This document shows, one piece after another, positions 25,201 through 33,193 of a stretch of 64,000 nucleotides of DNA. Position numbers and translations under genes: made by a program. The notes under the pieces were generated by a model, which searched no databases, was not told where the DNA came from, and saw nothing but the letters and a program-made list of their open reading frames with translations. This DNA is from Streptomyces radicis (GTDB lineage Bacteria > Actinomycetota > Actinomycetes > Streptomycetales > Streptomycetaceae). Where the stretch lies: positions 48,725 through 112,724 of the forward strand of contig NZ_RBDY01000021.1 of the NCBI RefSeq assembly GCF_003626575.1. Reading direction: 5' to 3'. How positions within the stretch are numbered: the first letter of the stretch is position 1; each line of letters starts with the position of its first letter.

Positions 25201-26131
25201 GCTTCTCCACGAGGTCGGCCGCCGCGCGGGCGGATCCCCAGGACAGCGCCACGCCCGCGCCGCCGTGTCCGTAGCAGTGCACGACGTCGCGCCCGCCGAG
25301 GCGTTCGGCGGCCAGGCGCACCTCGGGGCGCACGGGCCGGTGGCCCACCGCGCGGCCGATGACCCTGGCGTCGGCGAGCGCGGGCTCGGCCCGTGCGGCG
25401 CGCCGGACGAGCGCGCGCTCGGTCGCGCGGTCGGGCCTGGGATCCCACGCGCCGTCCTGCGCGGGTCCGCCGACCACGACGTCGTCGTGGCGCGGAACGA
25501 CGAAGAGCGGCGCGAGTGGCCCGTCGCGCACGATCGTGGTGCGGGTCAGGCCGGGGTTCTCCAGCAGCGCGACCTGGCCGCGGACGGGCCGCAGCGCGGC
25601 GTCACCCGCCAGCGGCCCCGAGCCGAGCCCGGCGGCCAGGACGAGGATGTCGGCGTCGGGCGCGCAGCCCGCGAGGCTCGGCACCTCGCGGAGCTCGATG
25701 GGCACGCCCGCTTCGGCGCACCGCTCGCGCAGCCAGGGCAGATAGCGGCTCGTGTCGACGAGCGGGATGCTCGCGACGGTGCCCTCGCGGTAGCCGGGGG
25801 GCAGCTCGTCGGCCCTCGCCTGGCGCAGCGGTGGCGTGAAGCCGCGCATCCACGGGTCGGGCGCCGCCCGCCCGACACCGACCGTGCGCGCCTCCTGTTC
25901 GCGCACGCCGGTGTGGGGTCCGGCGTCGCGGCGCAGCCGCGCGAGCGTGGCGTAGGCCCACTCCCGCACCCGCTCGCTCCTTTCGACGAACGGCACCGCC
26001 CACAGCGACGCCGCGGCGGCCGAGGCCGTCAGCTCGCCGCTCTCGCGGGCGACCACGCGCACCGCGTGCCCGCGCTCGGCGAGCACGAGCGCGCAGCTGA
26101 GGCCGACGACACCGGCCCCGATCACCGTCAC
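25196..26131 (-). CDS. D-amino-acid-oxidase-type FAD oxidoreductase
   Basis: A 311-residue flavoprotein of the DAO fold. The N-terminal FAD motif is VTVIGAGVVGLSCALVLAERGHAVRVV. SLWAVPFV and DILVLAAGLGSGPLAGD are typical of D-amino acid oxidases, and the C-terminus VHCYGHGGAGVALSWGSA is the DAO GHGGxG(V/F) motif that contacts the flavin. Expected to oxidise an amino acid or N-substituted amino acid to an imino/oxo product with H2O2. GTG start overlapping the upstream stop, and stop overlapping hyuA, so it is expressed with the ring-opening subunits. It may act on the amino acid they release, by inference. Confidence 0.85.
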   Translation of the reverse strand: MTVIGAGVVGLSCALVLAERGHAVRVVARESGELTASAAAASLWAVPFVERSERVREWAYATLARLRRDAGPHTGVREQEARTVGVGRAAPDPWMRGFTPPLRQARADELPPGYREGTVASIPLVDTSRYLPWLRERCAEAGVPIELREVPSLAGCAPDADILVLAAGLGSGPLAGDAALRPVRGQVALLENPGLTRTTIVRDGPLAPLFVVPRHDDVVVGGPAQDGAWDPRPDRATERALVRRAARAEPALADARVIGRAVGHRPVRPEVRLAAERLGGRDVVHCYGHGGAGVALSWGSARAAADLVEKL

Positions 26132-27162
26132 GGGGCGTCGCGGCACGGGGCGCCCTCCCCGCGGTCGAGGAGGCGCCGCGGCTCGTCCACGAGCATCCGG
26201 GTCAGGCGCCCCGCCGGTATGCCGCGCTCGCGCAGCGCGGGCGCGATCCGCGCCATCAGGTGGCCGTAGCCGGGGCCGCCGTGCGCCCGCAGCTGCGCCT
26301 TCGTCCACAGCGATCCGCCGAGGACGTGCCGCGTCCCGGGATGCTCGGCGCAGAACCCCGCGAAGAACTCGAGGCGTTGCGCGTCCGAGGGGTTGTGGTA
26401 GCGGCCGACGTGGCTGTCCTCGGTGCCGAAGCACATCTCGAGCACGGCGCCCGCGGCCGCGAGATCCGCCCAGTAGGCGGCGTCCATGTACTCGTCGGCG
26501 TTGGTGAGGACGACGCGCCAGGGCGGGAGCCCCTCGGCCGCGCACAGCGCGAGCACCTCGGGGCCCCGGGTCGCTCCGGGGTCGAGGCGCACCCCGACAG
26601 CGGCGCCCGCCCCGACGGCCGCTCGCGCCGCGGAACGCAGCATGGACCGCTCCGCCTCCGGCAGGTCGGCCGTCGTGCCCATGATGCCGAGGATCCCGGC
26701 GCGGTAGCCGGTGCCGGGCACCCGGTCGAGCAGGGCGCCCGCCAGGTGTCGTTCGAGGCCGTCCTCGTCGAGGTCGGCGATCCACCCGGGCAGCGTGGCG
26801 CGGAGGTAGGCGCCGTAGGCGCACACGATCGTCATCCCCGAGCGCCGCGCCACGTCGGGCAGGCCCGCGTGGTCGGGCCCGAGGCCCCACGAGGTGTCCT
26901 CGACGAGCGAACGCTGGCCGAGGGCGACGGCGGCGGCCAGCTCGGCCACGGCGACATCGGGGTCGTCGAGGCGCAGGTTGTCGGCCAACGCCAGCATGTT
27001 CAGGCGCAGATGGCCGATCGTCCCCGGGCCCACCCGGTCGCCCGAAGGGCCTGGCGCCGAGCCGTCGCGGCGGAGCGCGGAGGCGTCGCTGAGGACGTGG
27101 TCGTGCATCGACGTGATGCCGAGCCGCTCCGCCGGTATGGGGCCGAGCACGGTCTCGATCAT
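26128..27162 (-). CDS. Phosphotriesterase-family protein with a degenerate metal site (likely pseudoenzyme)
   Basis: A 344-residue amidohydrolase-fold protein clearly homologous along its length to the gene at 45547-46566 (shared ETVLGPI/AERLG start, LPGWIADLDEDGLE region, ARIAPAL and EPRRLLDR end). The first two ligands survive as His20-Asp-His22. The other four do not: the bridging Glu of GEIG is Ile160 (GIMG), the first later His is Arg192, the second is Asn221 and the Asp is Ser284. It should therefore bind metal poorly or not at all. It may have a binding or regulatory role. ATG at 27162 overlaps a short upstream reading frame. First full gene of the PTE-flavoprotein-hyuA-hyuB operon. 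Confidence 0.82.
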   Translation of the reverse strand: MIETVLGPIPAERLGITSMHDHVLSDASALRRDGSAPGPSGDRVGPGTIGHLRLNMLALADNLRLDDPDVAVAELAAAVALGQRSLVEDTSWGLGPDHAGLPDVARRSGMTIVCAYGAYLRATLPGWIADLDEDGLERHLAGALLDRVPGTGYRAGILGIMGTTADLPEAERSMLRSAARAAVGAGAAVGVRLDPGATRGPEVLALCAAEGLPPWRVVLTNADEYMDAAYWADLAAAGAVLEMCFGTEDSHVGRYHNPSDAQRLEFFAGFCAEHPGTRHVLGGSLWTKAQLRAHGGPGYGHLMARIAPALRERGIPAGRLTRMLVDEPRRLLDRGEGAPCRDAP

Positions 27163-27215
27163 GTGCGTGCCCCCCGGTGCCGCGCCTGGGCCATGGACTC
27201 GCCGGTCGTCGTCAC
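27159..27215 (-). CDS. Possible 18-residue leader peptide
   Basis: A GTG at 27215 is preceded by a strong AAGGGAGG (27222-27229) and opens an 18-codon frame whose TGA overlaps the ATG of the phosphotriesterase-like gene (ATGA). The peptide begins MTTTGESMAQARH. The main gene's own start has only a G-run upstream, so translation may be coupled through this frame. No long hairpin or codon run typical of classical attenuators is evident. A prediction, not a recognised family. Confidence 0.35.
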   Translation of the reverse strand: MTTTGESMAQARHRGART

Positions 27216-27231
27216 GGGCGCCTCCCTTAAG

Positions 27232-27260
27232 ATGGATCCATTCCCGATGGTATCGGATAC
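27232..27260. promoter_or_regulatory. GntR-type operator pair P1 (divergent promoter)
   Basis: ATGGATCCAT (27232-27241) and a degenerate second copy GGATAC (27255-27260), with core centres 21 bp apart, lie between the leader/phosphotriesterase-like gene (minus) and the RidA gene (plus). The second copy is part of GTATC-G-GATAC. See the matching pairs at 31872, 33085, 38920, 51991, 57945 and 58981. Confidence 0.75.
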
Positions 27261-27281
27261 ACATGCGGCGTGGGAGGGTTC

Positions 27282-27782
27282 ATGACCGGTGCGGAGCAGA
27301 GGGTCGGACAGCTCGGGCTCGACATCCCCGACTACGCGGATCCGCCCTACGGTCGGCGTTACGGCCCCATGAAGCCGTTCCACCGCGTCGGCGACCTGCT
27401 CCAGCTCAGCGGGCTGACGCCCGAGAGCCGCGCGGGTGAGCGCCTCCACCCTGGCGTCGTCGGCGTCGACGTCACGATCGAGCAGGGCTACGCGGCGGCC
27501 CGCCTGACCGCGATCCACACGCTGGGCATGATCCGCTACGCGATCGGCTCGCTCGACAACGTCGCGAGCCTGTCGCGGGCCCTGTGCTTCGTGGTCTGCC
27601 CACCGGGGTTCGAGCTGCTGCACGAGGTGTCCAACGGCGCGAGCGACCTCTTCGTCGACGTCTTCGGCCCGGAGACCGGGAGCATGGGCCGCGCGTCGAT
27701 CGGGGCGACGGCGCTCTCGCGCGGCAACTGCTTCGAGCTCTGGCTCGACCTGGAGTGCGTACCCGAGCCGACCGCCTCATGA
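27282..27782 (+). CDS. RidA-family (YjgF/YER057c/UK114) protein
   Basis: A 166-residue RidA-fold protein. ATG at 27282 is preferred over GTG at 27270 because GGGAGGG lies 5 nt before it. Motifs: GDLLQLSGLTPESRAGERLHPGVVGVDVTIEQGYAAARLTAIHTLGMIRYAIGSLDNVASLSRAL, then the active-site arginine region MGRASIGATALSRGNCFELWLDL. Canonical RidA deaminates reactive enamine/imine intermediates released by PLP enzymes or amine oxidation. That suits a cluster with several flavin and copper amine oxidases. The stop overlaps the MFS gene start. It is longer at the N-terminus than E. coli RidA. Confidence 0.85.
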   Translation: MTGAEQRVGQLGLDIPDYADPPYGRRYGPMKPFHRVGDLLQLSGLTPESRAGERLHPGVVGVDVTIEQGYAAARLTAIHTLGMIRYAIGSLDNVASLSRALCFVVCPPGFELLHEVSNGASDLFVDVFGPETGSMGRASIGATALSRGNCFELWLDLECVPEPTAS

Positions 27783-29011
27783 CGCGGGATCGCGACATCA
27801 CCCGCACCCTCACGTTCTGGCTCGTCTTCACCGCCTCGGCGCTGAGCGCGATGACCAACGCGACCAGCACGCCGATCATCCCCGAGTACGTCGAGCGCGT
27901 CCTGGGCGGCGGCACGACGCTGTCGGGGCTCGTCATCGCGCTGTCCGCGGTCGCCGCCGTGGTCGCGATGCCCGTCGCCGGGATGCTGGGCGACCGGCGC
28001 GGCTACCGGGTGGTCGCCCTCTCGGGCAGCGCGACGGCCGCGCTCGGGATGGCCCTGCTCGCGGCCGTGCCGTCGCTGTGGGGAGCGGGCCTCGGGCGCG
28101 TGTTGTTCGGCCTCGGCAACTCCGCGTCGATGACGCTCGTCATGACCTGGCTCGTCGCCATGGCGCCCGTCGCGCAGCGCGGCAAGGCGCTGAGCGTCTT
28201 CGGCCTGAGCGTGTGGATCGGGCTCGCCCTCGGCCCGCAGATCGGCGCGGTGGTGAACGAGCTGGCCGGGCCCGCCGCCGTGTTCGCCGTGTGCGGTGGG
28301 TTCGAGGTGGCCACCGCCGCGCTCATCGCCTGCCTGCCGCGACCGCCGAGGCAGGCGCCCACCGGTCCCGCGTCCCACGGCCAGGGGCGCGCGGTCGCGG
28401 TCTGGCGCGCGTTCCTCGCGGTCAGGGTGCCCGGCGTCGTGGCCGCGGCGGCCTGGTGCGGCGAGGGGCTCATGCTCGGCTTCCTCATCGTCCACCTCGA
28501 GGCCGGGGGCGTGCCGGCCAGCGGCCTCACGGGCGCGGCCTCCGTCTTCGCGGTCTTCTCCTTCAGCGTGATCGGCGCGCGCATCGCCCTGGCGAGCCTG
28601 CCCGACCGCATCGGCCCCCTGCGCGCGACCGCGCTCTCGCTGTGCGCGCTCGCGGCGGGCCTTGCCACGCTCGGACTCGCGCGCGACTTCTGGGTCGCCG
28701 CGGCCGGGGTGGCCCTGATCGGGGTCGGCTTCTCACCGCTGTACCCGTCGCTGACGATGCTCGCAACGGGCGGCCTGACCACCGGGAACAGGGCCCTCGG
28801 CCTCGGCATGTTCTCCAGCTTCACCAGCGTCGGGCACGCGGGCGGGGCCCTCATCGGCGGCCTGGTGATCGCCGCCGCCTCGACGACGTGGGCGTTCGTC
28901 CTCGTCGCGGGGCTGCAACTGGGGGCGCTCGCCGTGGTGGCGCTGTTCACCCGCGGCGACGCGCCGCGCGAGCGCCCCGTTCCCGAGGCGCCGCGCGACC
29001 CCGCGGCGTGA
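27779..29011 (+). CDS. MFS transporter
   Basis: A 410-residue major facilitator with about twelve hydrophobic helices. The loop 2-3 motif A is seen as GMLGDRRGYRVV, followed by GLGRVLFGLGNSASMTLVMTW and, in the second half, ASLPDRIGPLRATALSL and GVGFSPLYPSLTMLATGGL. ATG start inside the RidA stop (ATGA), so the two are one transcriptional unit under P1. The direction (uptake of substrate or export of product) cannot be told. The pairing with the divergent ring-opening operon suggests uptake of the cyclic substrate. Confidence 0.85.
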   Translation: MTRDRDITRTLTFWLVFTASALSAMTNATSTPIIPEYVERVLGGGTTLSGLVIALSAVAAVVAMPVAGMLGDRRGYRVVALSGSATAALGMALLAAVPSLWGAGLGRVLFGLGNSASMTLVMTWLVAMAPVAQRGKALSVFGLSVWIGLALGPQIGAVVNELAGPAAVFAVCGGFEVATAALIACLPRPPRQAPTGPASHGQGRAVAVWRAFLAVRVPGVVAAAAWCGEGLMLGFLIVHLEAGGVPASGLTGAASVFAVFSFSVIGARIALASLPDRIGPLRATALSLCALAAGLATLGLARDFWVAAAGVALIGVGFSPLYPSLTMLATGGLTTGNRALGLGMFSSFTSVGHAGGALIGGLVIAAASTTWAFVLVAGLQLGALAVVALFTRGDAPRERPVPEAPRDPAA

Positions 29012-29012
29012 G

Positions 29013-29031
29013 CCGCGGGGGGCGCCCGCGG
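29013..29031. terminator. Hairpin between convergent MFS and ABC ATPase genes
   Basis: CCGCGGG (29013-29019) pairs with CCCGCGG (29025-29031) around a 5-nt loop, in the 21-bp gap between two convergent stops. Probably a bidirectional, T-less terminator. Confidence 0.55.
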
Positions 29032-29032
29032 A

Positions 29033-30091
29033 TCACACGGCGACCGGCACGGGCCGCGCGGGCGGCGCCGCGATGACGTGCACGCGCTCAGGGTCGCGGC
29101 AGACGACCCGGGCGCGCGTGCCCACCACGAGCGACGACGCGTCCACGGAGGTGGGCAGCGAGCACACGACCTTGCGGCCCGCGTCGGTCAACAGCTCGAG
29201 GCGGAACCGCGTGCCCTGGAAGCTCAGGAGCTGGATCGTGCCCTCGACGTGCCAGGCGGGGCACGCCTCGTCCGCCGGGACCAGCTCGAGGTCCTCGGGG
29301 CGCAGGACGGCGGTGCCGTCGGCATCCTCGCCCAGCGGGTCGTCCAGGATGCGCCCGCCCGAGGTGGGCAGCAGGTTCGCCTCCCCGAGGAAGCCCGCGA
29401 CATACGCGTCGACGGGGTGGCGGTAGAGGTCCTCGGGCGAGTCCACCTGCACCAGGGCGCCGTCGCGCATGATCGCGACGCGGTCGGACATCGTCAGGGC
29501 CTCCGTCTGGTCGTGCGTCACCGACACCGTCGTGATGCCCACCTTGCGCTGGATACGCGTGAGTTCGACCTGCATCTGCTCGCGCAACTGCTTGTCGAGC
29601 GCCGCCATCGGCTCGTCGAGCAGGAGGATGCCGGGGTGGGCCGCCAGCGCCCTGGCGAGCGCCACGCGCTGCCGCTGACCGCCGGAGAGCGTCGCGGGGA
29701 CGCGGTCCGCCATGCCGGGCAGCCGCACGAGCGCGAGCATCTCCGCCGCGACGGCGCGCCGCTCCTTGGCGGGGCGCCGGGCCGCGAGGAGCGGGAACGC
29801 GACGTTCTCGCCGACCGTCATGTGCGGGAAGAGCGCGTAGGACTGGAAGACGACGCCGACGTTGCGCTTCTGCGGCGGGCGCCCGCCGACGTCCACGCCG
29901 TCGAACGTGAGCTGGCCGCTGTCGACCGCCTGGAGGCCCGCAACGACGTTCAGCAGCGTCGACTTGCCGCTGCCGCTCGCGCCGAGCAGCGTGACGAACT
30001 CCCCGGGCCGCACGTCGAGGGACACGCCCTTGAGCACGTGGTTGTGGCCCAGCGTGACGTGCACGTCGGAGATCGAGAGTGCGATGGTCAT
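29033..30091 (-). CDS. ABC transporter ATP-binding protein, polyamine type (PotA-like)
   Basis: A 352-residue ATPase with Walker A GASGSGKST, signature LSGGQRQRVALARAL, Walker B ILLLDEPMAALD and switch SVTHDQTEALTMSDRVAIM. A C-terminal TOBE-type domain (from about residue 240; TAVLRPEDLELVP) is typical of PotA/FbpC-class importers. It energises the two permeases encoded upstream. ATG overlaps the stop of the second permease. Last gene of the three-gene unit under P2. Confidence 0.9.
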   Translation of the reverse strand: MTIALSISDVHVTLGHNHVLKGVSLDVRPGEFVTLLGASGSGKSTLLNVVAGLQAVDSGQLTFDGVDVGGRPPQKRNVGVVFQSYALFPHMTVGENVAFPLLAARRPAKERRAVAAEMLALVRLPGMADRVPATLSGGQRQRVALARALAAHPGILLLDEPMAALDKQLREQMQVELTRIQRKVGITTVSVTHDQTEALTMSDRVAIMRDGALVQVDSPEDLYRHPVDAYVAGFLGEANLLPTSGGRILDDPLGEDADGTAVLRPEDLELVPADEACPAWHVEGTIQLLSFQGTRFRLELLTDAGRKVVCSLPTSVDASSLVVGTRARVVCRDPERVHVIAAPPARPVPVAV

Positions 30092-30960
30092 GGCGTGACT
30101 CCTTCCGGCGCGGCCTGGCCCTCGGCGGGCCGCGGGGAGGCCGCGCGCCCCGCCCTCCGCCTCAGGACCCTGCCGACGGGGACGATGGCGAGCACGAGGA
30201 GGGCCAGGCCCGAGACGAGCGTCGACGCCGCCGTCAGCTCGGGCGAGAACGCCTCCTGCGACGCGTTGAGCATCTGGAGGGGCAGCGTCTGCTCGCCCGG
30301 CGGCATCAGGAAGACCGCGAGGACGACCTCGTCGAAGACCACGACGAAGGCGAACAGCGCGCCCGAGAGCAGGTAGGGCAGGATCGCGGGCAGCTCGATC
30401 TTCCACAGGATCAGCGGCCACCGCGCGCCGAGGGTGCTCGCCGCGGGGCGCAGGGCGGGGTCGATGCGGGCGATGCCGCCGGAGACGATGACGAAGACAT
30501 AGGGCAGGGCGATCAGGGCGTGCCCGACGACCAGGGTCGCGAGCGTGCCGCGCAGGAAGGGGAGGTCCACGGTGACGCCGTAGAGCCCGACCGCGTAGGC
30601 GATCGGCGGGAGCGCGATCGGGACGATGAAGAGCGTGCGTATCCAGCGCCGCGCGGTCGTGTGGCGCACCCGCGTCAGCCCGATCGCCGCGAGCGTGCCG
30701 AGCACGGCCGCGATGGCGGTGGAGAGCGCGGCCGTCCACAGGGACAGCCGGAACGACTCGGTCCACTCGGGGTCGGCGAGCACCTCGGCGTACCAGTCGA
30801 GGGAGAAGCCCTCGGGCGGGAACAGGATGAAGCTGCCCGAGGTCCACGACGTCGCGACGAGGACGAGGAACGGGACGATCAGGAGCAGGCTGGAGAGCAT
30901 CGCCACGACGACGATGGGGGCCCGGTACCGGCCGAGGCTGCGGCCCACGGTCGTGCTCAT
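30088..30960 (-). CDS. ABC transporter permease, PotC-like
   Basis: A 290-residue permease with six hydrophobic helices. The inner-membrane-component motif for ATPase coupling is near PALRPAASTLGARWPLILWKIELPAILPYLLSG (EAA loop). FVVVFDEVVLAVFLMPPGEQTLPLQML is characteristic of PotC-type subunits. Forms a heterodimer with the permease encoded just upstream. A Pro/Ala/Arg-rich C-terminal tail extends beyond the last helix. Confidence 0.9.
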   Translation of the reverse strand: MSTTVGRSLGRYRAPIVVVAMLSSLLLIVPFLVLVATSWTSGSFILFPPEGFSLDWYAEVLADPEWTESFRLSLWTAALSTAIAAVLGTLAAIGLTRVRHTTARRWIRTLFIVPIALPPIAYAVGLYGVTVDLPFLRGTLATLVVGHALIALPYVFVIVSGGIARIDPALRPAASTLGARWPLILWKIELPAILPYLLSGALFAFVVVFDEVVLAVFLMPPGEQTLPLQMLNASQEAFSPELTAASTLVSGLALLVLAIVPVGRVLRRRAGRAASPRPAEGQAAPEGVTP

Positions 30961-30964
30961 CGCG

Positions 30965-31837
30965 TCATCCCCACTTCTCGCTCACCCGGAACAGGCGGTC
31001 GGCGAGGAGATAGACGACCATCGTCCCGCCCACCAGGAGGATGCTCATCGCCGCCCCGATGTCAGGGCGGTTGGCCTGGTTCATCTGCGCGTTGATGACG
31101 CCCGACACGGTCATGTTGCCGGGCCCGCCGAGCAGCAGCGGCGTGACGTAGAAGCCGAGGGACATGACGAAGACGAGCACGCCCCCGCTCAGCACGGACG
31201 GCATGATCTGCGGCCAGGTCACGGCGCGGAACGTCAGCCATGGCCCGGCCCCGAAGATGGTCGCGGCGCTGAGCTGCTGCCGGTCGATCGACTGGAGGGC
31301 CGTCATCACGGGCAGCACGGCGAACGGCAGCATGACGGCCACCATGGCCGGATACATCCCGGCCGTCGTCTGGTAGAGCTCGATCGGCTCGTCGGCCAGG
31401 CCGAGCAGGTCGAGGAACCAGTGGAGGGCGCCCCGCGGCAGCTCGAGCAGCATCCAGCCGAAGGAGCGCACCATGATGGACGTCCAGAGCGAGAGGACCA
31501 GGGCCGCGAGCAGGCCGAACCGCAGCCACGTGGGCGAGGCGACCACCGCGAGCGCGTAGAGGGAGCCGAGGACCATCGTCAGGGCCATGACGACGGCCGC
31601 CATGACGACCGTGCGCACGAGCGATCCGGTGAAGGCCGGGACCTCGAAGGCGTCGGCGTAGGCCGCGCCGCCGCCCTCGAGGGACCGCCTCACGAGCGTG
31701 AGGAGCGGGAACCCGAGCGCGACCGCGAAGAAGATCAACGGTGGCCACAGGAGCCACCGGTGCTCGGCCCTCGAGACTCCCAACGGCTTGCGCCCGCGCG
31801 CGTCCGCCCGCGCTCTCGGCATGGTCAGCGATGGCAT
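30965..31837 (-). CDS. ABC transporter permease, PotB-like
   Basis: A 290-residue permease with six helices and the EAA-type loop SAATIFGAGPWLTFRAVTWPQIMPSVLSG, followed by VLVFVMSLGFYVTPLLLGGPGN, a PotB hallmark. The start is taken at ATG 31837, which has GGAG five nt upstream; a GTG two codons earlier (31843) is also possible. First gene of the permease-permease-ATPase unit. Two solute-binding proteins elsewhere in the island are of the matching PotD class, so the importer probably shares them. Confidence 0.9.
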   Translation of the reverse strand: MPSLTMPRARADARGRKPLGVSRAEHRWLLWPPLIFFAVALGFPLLTLVRRSLEGGGAAYADAFEVPAFTGSLVRTVVMAAVVMALTMVLGSLYALAVVASPTWLRFGLLAALVLSLWTSIMVRSFGWMLLELPRGALHWFLDLLGLADEPIELYQTTAGMYPAMVAVMLPFAVLPVMTALQSIDRQQLSAATIFGAGPWLTFRAVTWPQIMPSVLSGGVLVFVMSLGFYVTPLLLGGPGNMTVSGVINAQMNQANRPDIGAAMSILLVGGTMVVYLLADRLFRVSEKWG

Positions 31838-31871
31838 GCTCACTCCGTCATGCTCCGGAAACCCGACATTG

Positions 31872-31899
31872 TGGATCCAATGTATTCATTGATGGATGC
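31872..31899. promoter_or_regulatory. GntR-type operator pair P2
   Basis: TGGATCCA (31872-31879, within ATTGTGGATCCAAT) and a degenerate copy GGATGC (31894-31899), core centres 21 bp apart, sit about 35-60 bp upstream of the PotB-like permease. An A/T-rich spacer between them (AATGAATACA on the minus strand) offers a -10-like hexamer. Confidence 0.7.
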
Positions 31900-31955
31900 C
31901 TTCCCTTGCGGCCGCGTTTCGGGAAGGTGACAAACGATCGCCGTGCGCGCCCCTC

Positions 31956-31968
31956 GCCCCGCGGGGGC
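31956..31968 (-). terminator. Short hairpin after the first solute-binding gene
   Basis: GCCCC (31956-31960) pairs with GGGGC (31964-31968) directly after the stop of the gene ending at 31971. Only a 5-bp stem, so the call is weak. Confidence 0.3.
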
Positions 31969-31970
31969 AC

Positions 31971-33044
31971 TCAGCCGGCCAGCCAGGCCGTGTAGGAGTC
32001 GAGCATCAGCCGCCTGTTGTCGGCGCGCCACTGCTCGTCCCAGCGCAGGACCAGGTCCTCCTTGTCGGGCGAGTTCGCCAGCTGCTCGACGACGTCGGCG
32101 GGGAGGTGCTCGAAGACCTCGGAGTTCACCGGGCCGTAGAGCGTCCGCTCGACGAACGCCGCCTGGCGCTCCGGGTCGTTGATCCACTCGGCGAGCGCGA
32201 TGACGGCGTCCGGGTTGCCCGACTCGGCGGGGATCACAAAGCCGTTGGGCGTGATGAACGCCTGGTTCCACTGGACCGTGACATCGGCCCCCGCGTTCCG
32301 CAGCGCGGTGAACTGACCGGTCACGGTCACGGCGATCGAGGCGCTGCCGCTGGTCAGCAGCTGCTGCACCTCCGGGTAGCTCTGGTAGAAGACAAGGTCG
32401 CCGCGGATCGAGTCGAGCCTGGCCTCCGCGCGCTCGATGTCCAGCGGGTAGAGGTCATCGGGGGCGACGCCGTCGGCGAGCAGCGCGATCTCGTACGACG
32501 CGTCGAAGCTGCCGGGCGCGCCGGGCCAGGCGCGCTTGCCGGGATAGGTCTCCGTGTCGAAGAAGTCCGCCCAGTCCCGCGGGCCGCCCCCGGGGAACGT
32601 CTCCGTGAGCCAGCCCTGCGCGAGACCGGCGTAGAAGCCGCCGACGACATAGGGCCGCAGCCCCTCGGGCAGGAGGTCGCCGCGGACGTCGTCGGGCAGC
32701 TCGACCAGGCTCTCCGCGCTGCCGAGCGCGTCGGCGGCGGCGACCTGGAACACGTCGTAGTCGCCCGCGTCGCCCTCGAGCATCCCGTTGAACACGGCGT
32801 CCTCGATGGCGACCGACACGACATCGACGCCGGTCTCCTCGGAGAAGCCGTCGAAGTAGGCGGCCTGGCGGCTGTCGTTGGTCGGCCCGCCGTAGTCGGC
32901 CCAGACGATGTCGCCGCCGAGACCCGACCCGCCGCCGTCGGACGGCGGGTCGTCGGAGTCGGCGCAACCGGCCACCAGGGCGGCCACCACGGCCATCGCG
33001 GCGCCCACCATCGCGACGCGGCGTACTCGGATGATGTGTGCCAT
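31971..33044 (-). CDS. ABC transporter solute-binding lipoprotein, PotD class (copy 1)
   Basis: A 357-residue lipoprotein. The signal peptide VAMVGAAMAVVAALVAGC has the lipid-anchored Cys, then an Asp/Gly-rich linker and the binding domain (DIVWADYGGPTNDSRQAAYFDGFSEETGVDVVSV). This is the polyamine/iron-type extracellular domain. GAGGAGGATC upstream of the ATG at 33044 is a good ribosome-binding site. It closely resembles the gene at 37799-38893 throughout. It has its own promoter and operator pair (P3) and is separated from the permease genes by operator P2. Likely ligand: the amine- or amide-containing substrate of the island. Confidence 0.9.
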   Translation of the reverse strand: MAHIIRVRRVAMVGAAMAVVAALVAGCADSDDPPSDGGGSGLGGDIVWADYGGPTNDSRQAAYFDGFSEETGVDVVSVAIEDAVFNGMLEGDAGDYDVFQVAAADALGSAESLVELPDDVRGDLLPEGLRPYVVGGFYAGLAQGWLTETFPGGGPRDWADFFDTETYPGKRAWPGAPGSFDASYEIALLADGVAPDDLYPLDIERAEARLDSIRGDLVFYQSYPEVQQLLTSGSASIAVTVTGQFTALRNAGADVTVQWNQAFITPNGFVIPAESGNPDAVIALAEWINDPERQAAFVERTLYGPVNSEVFEHLPADVVEQLANSPDKEDLVLRWDEQWRADNRRLMLDSYTAWLAG

Positions 33045-33084
33045 GTGAATGCGATCCTCCTCGGAACGGCGCGATCCGCCGATG

Positions 33085-33114
33085 ATGGATCCAATCTAGA
33101 TGCGAGTGGATCCT
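33085..33114. promoter_or_regulatory. GntR-type operator pair P3
   Basis: ATGGATCCAA (33085-33094) and TGGATCCT (33107-33114), core centres 21 bp apart, lie 41 bp upstream of the first solute-binding gene. The spacer holds TAGATT on the minus strand, a plausible -10, so bound repressor would cover the promoter. Confidence 0.75.
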
Positions 33115-33193
33115 GGATGGTAGCGGGGATGTTTCGGCCCCGCAACCGTTGGCGCATCCGCTGAGGGACGGGTGGTCCGGGCGCGACGCCGGT

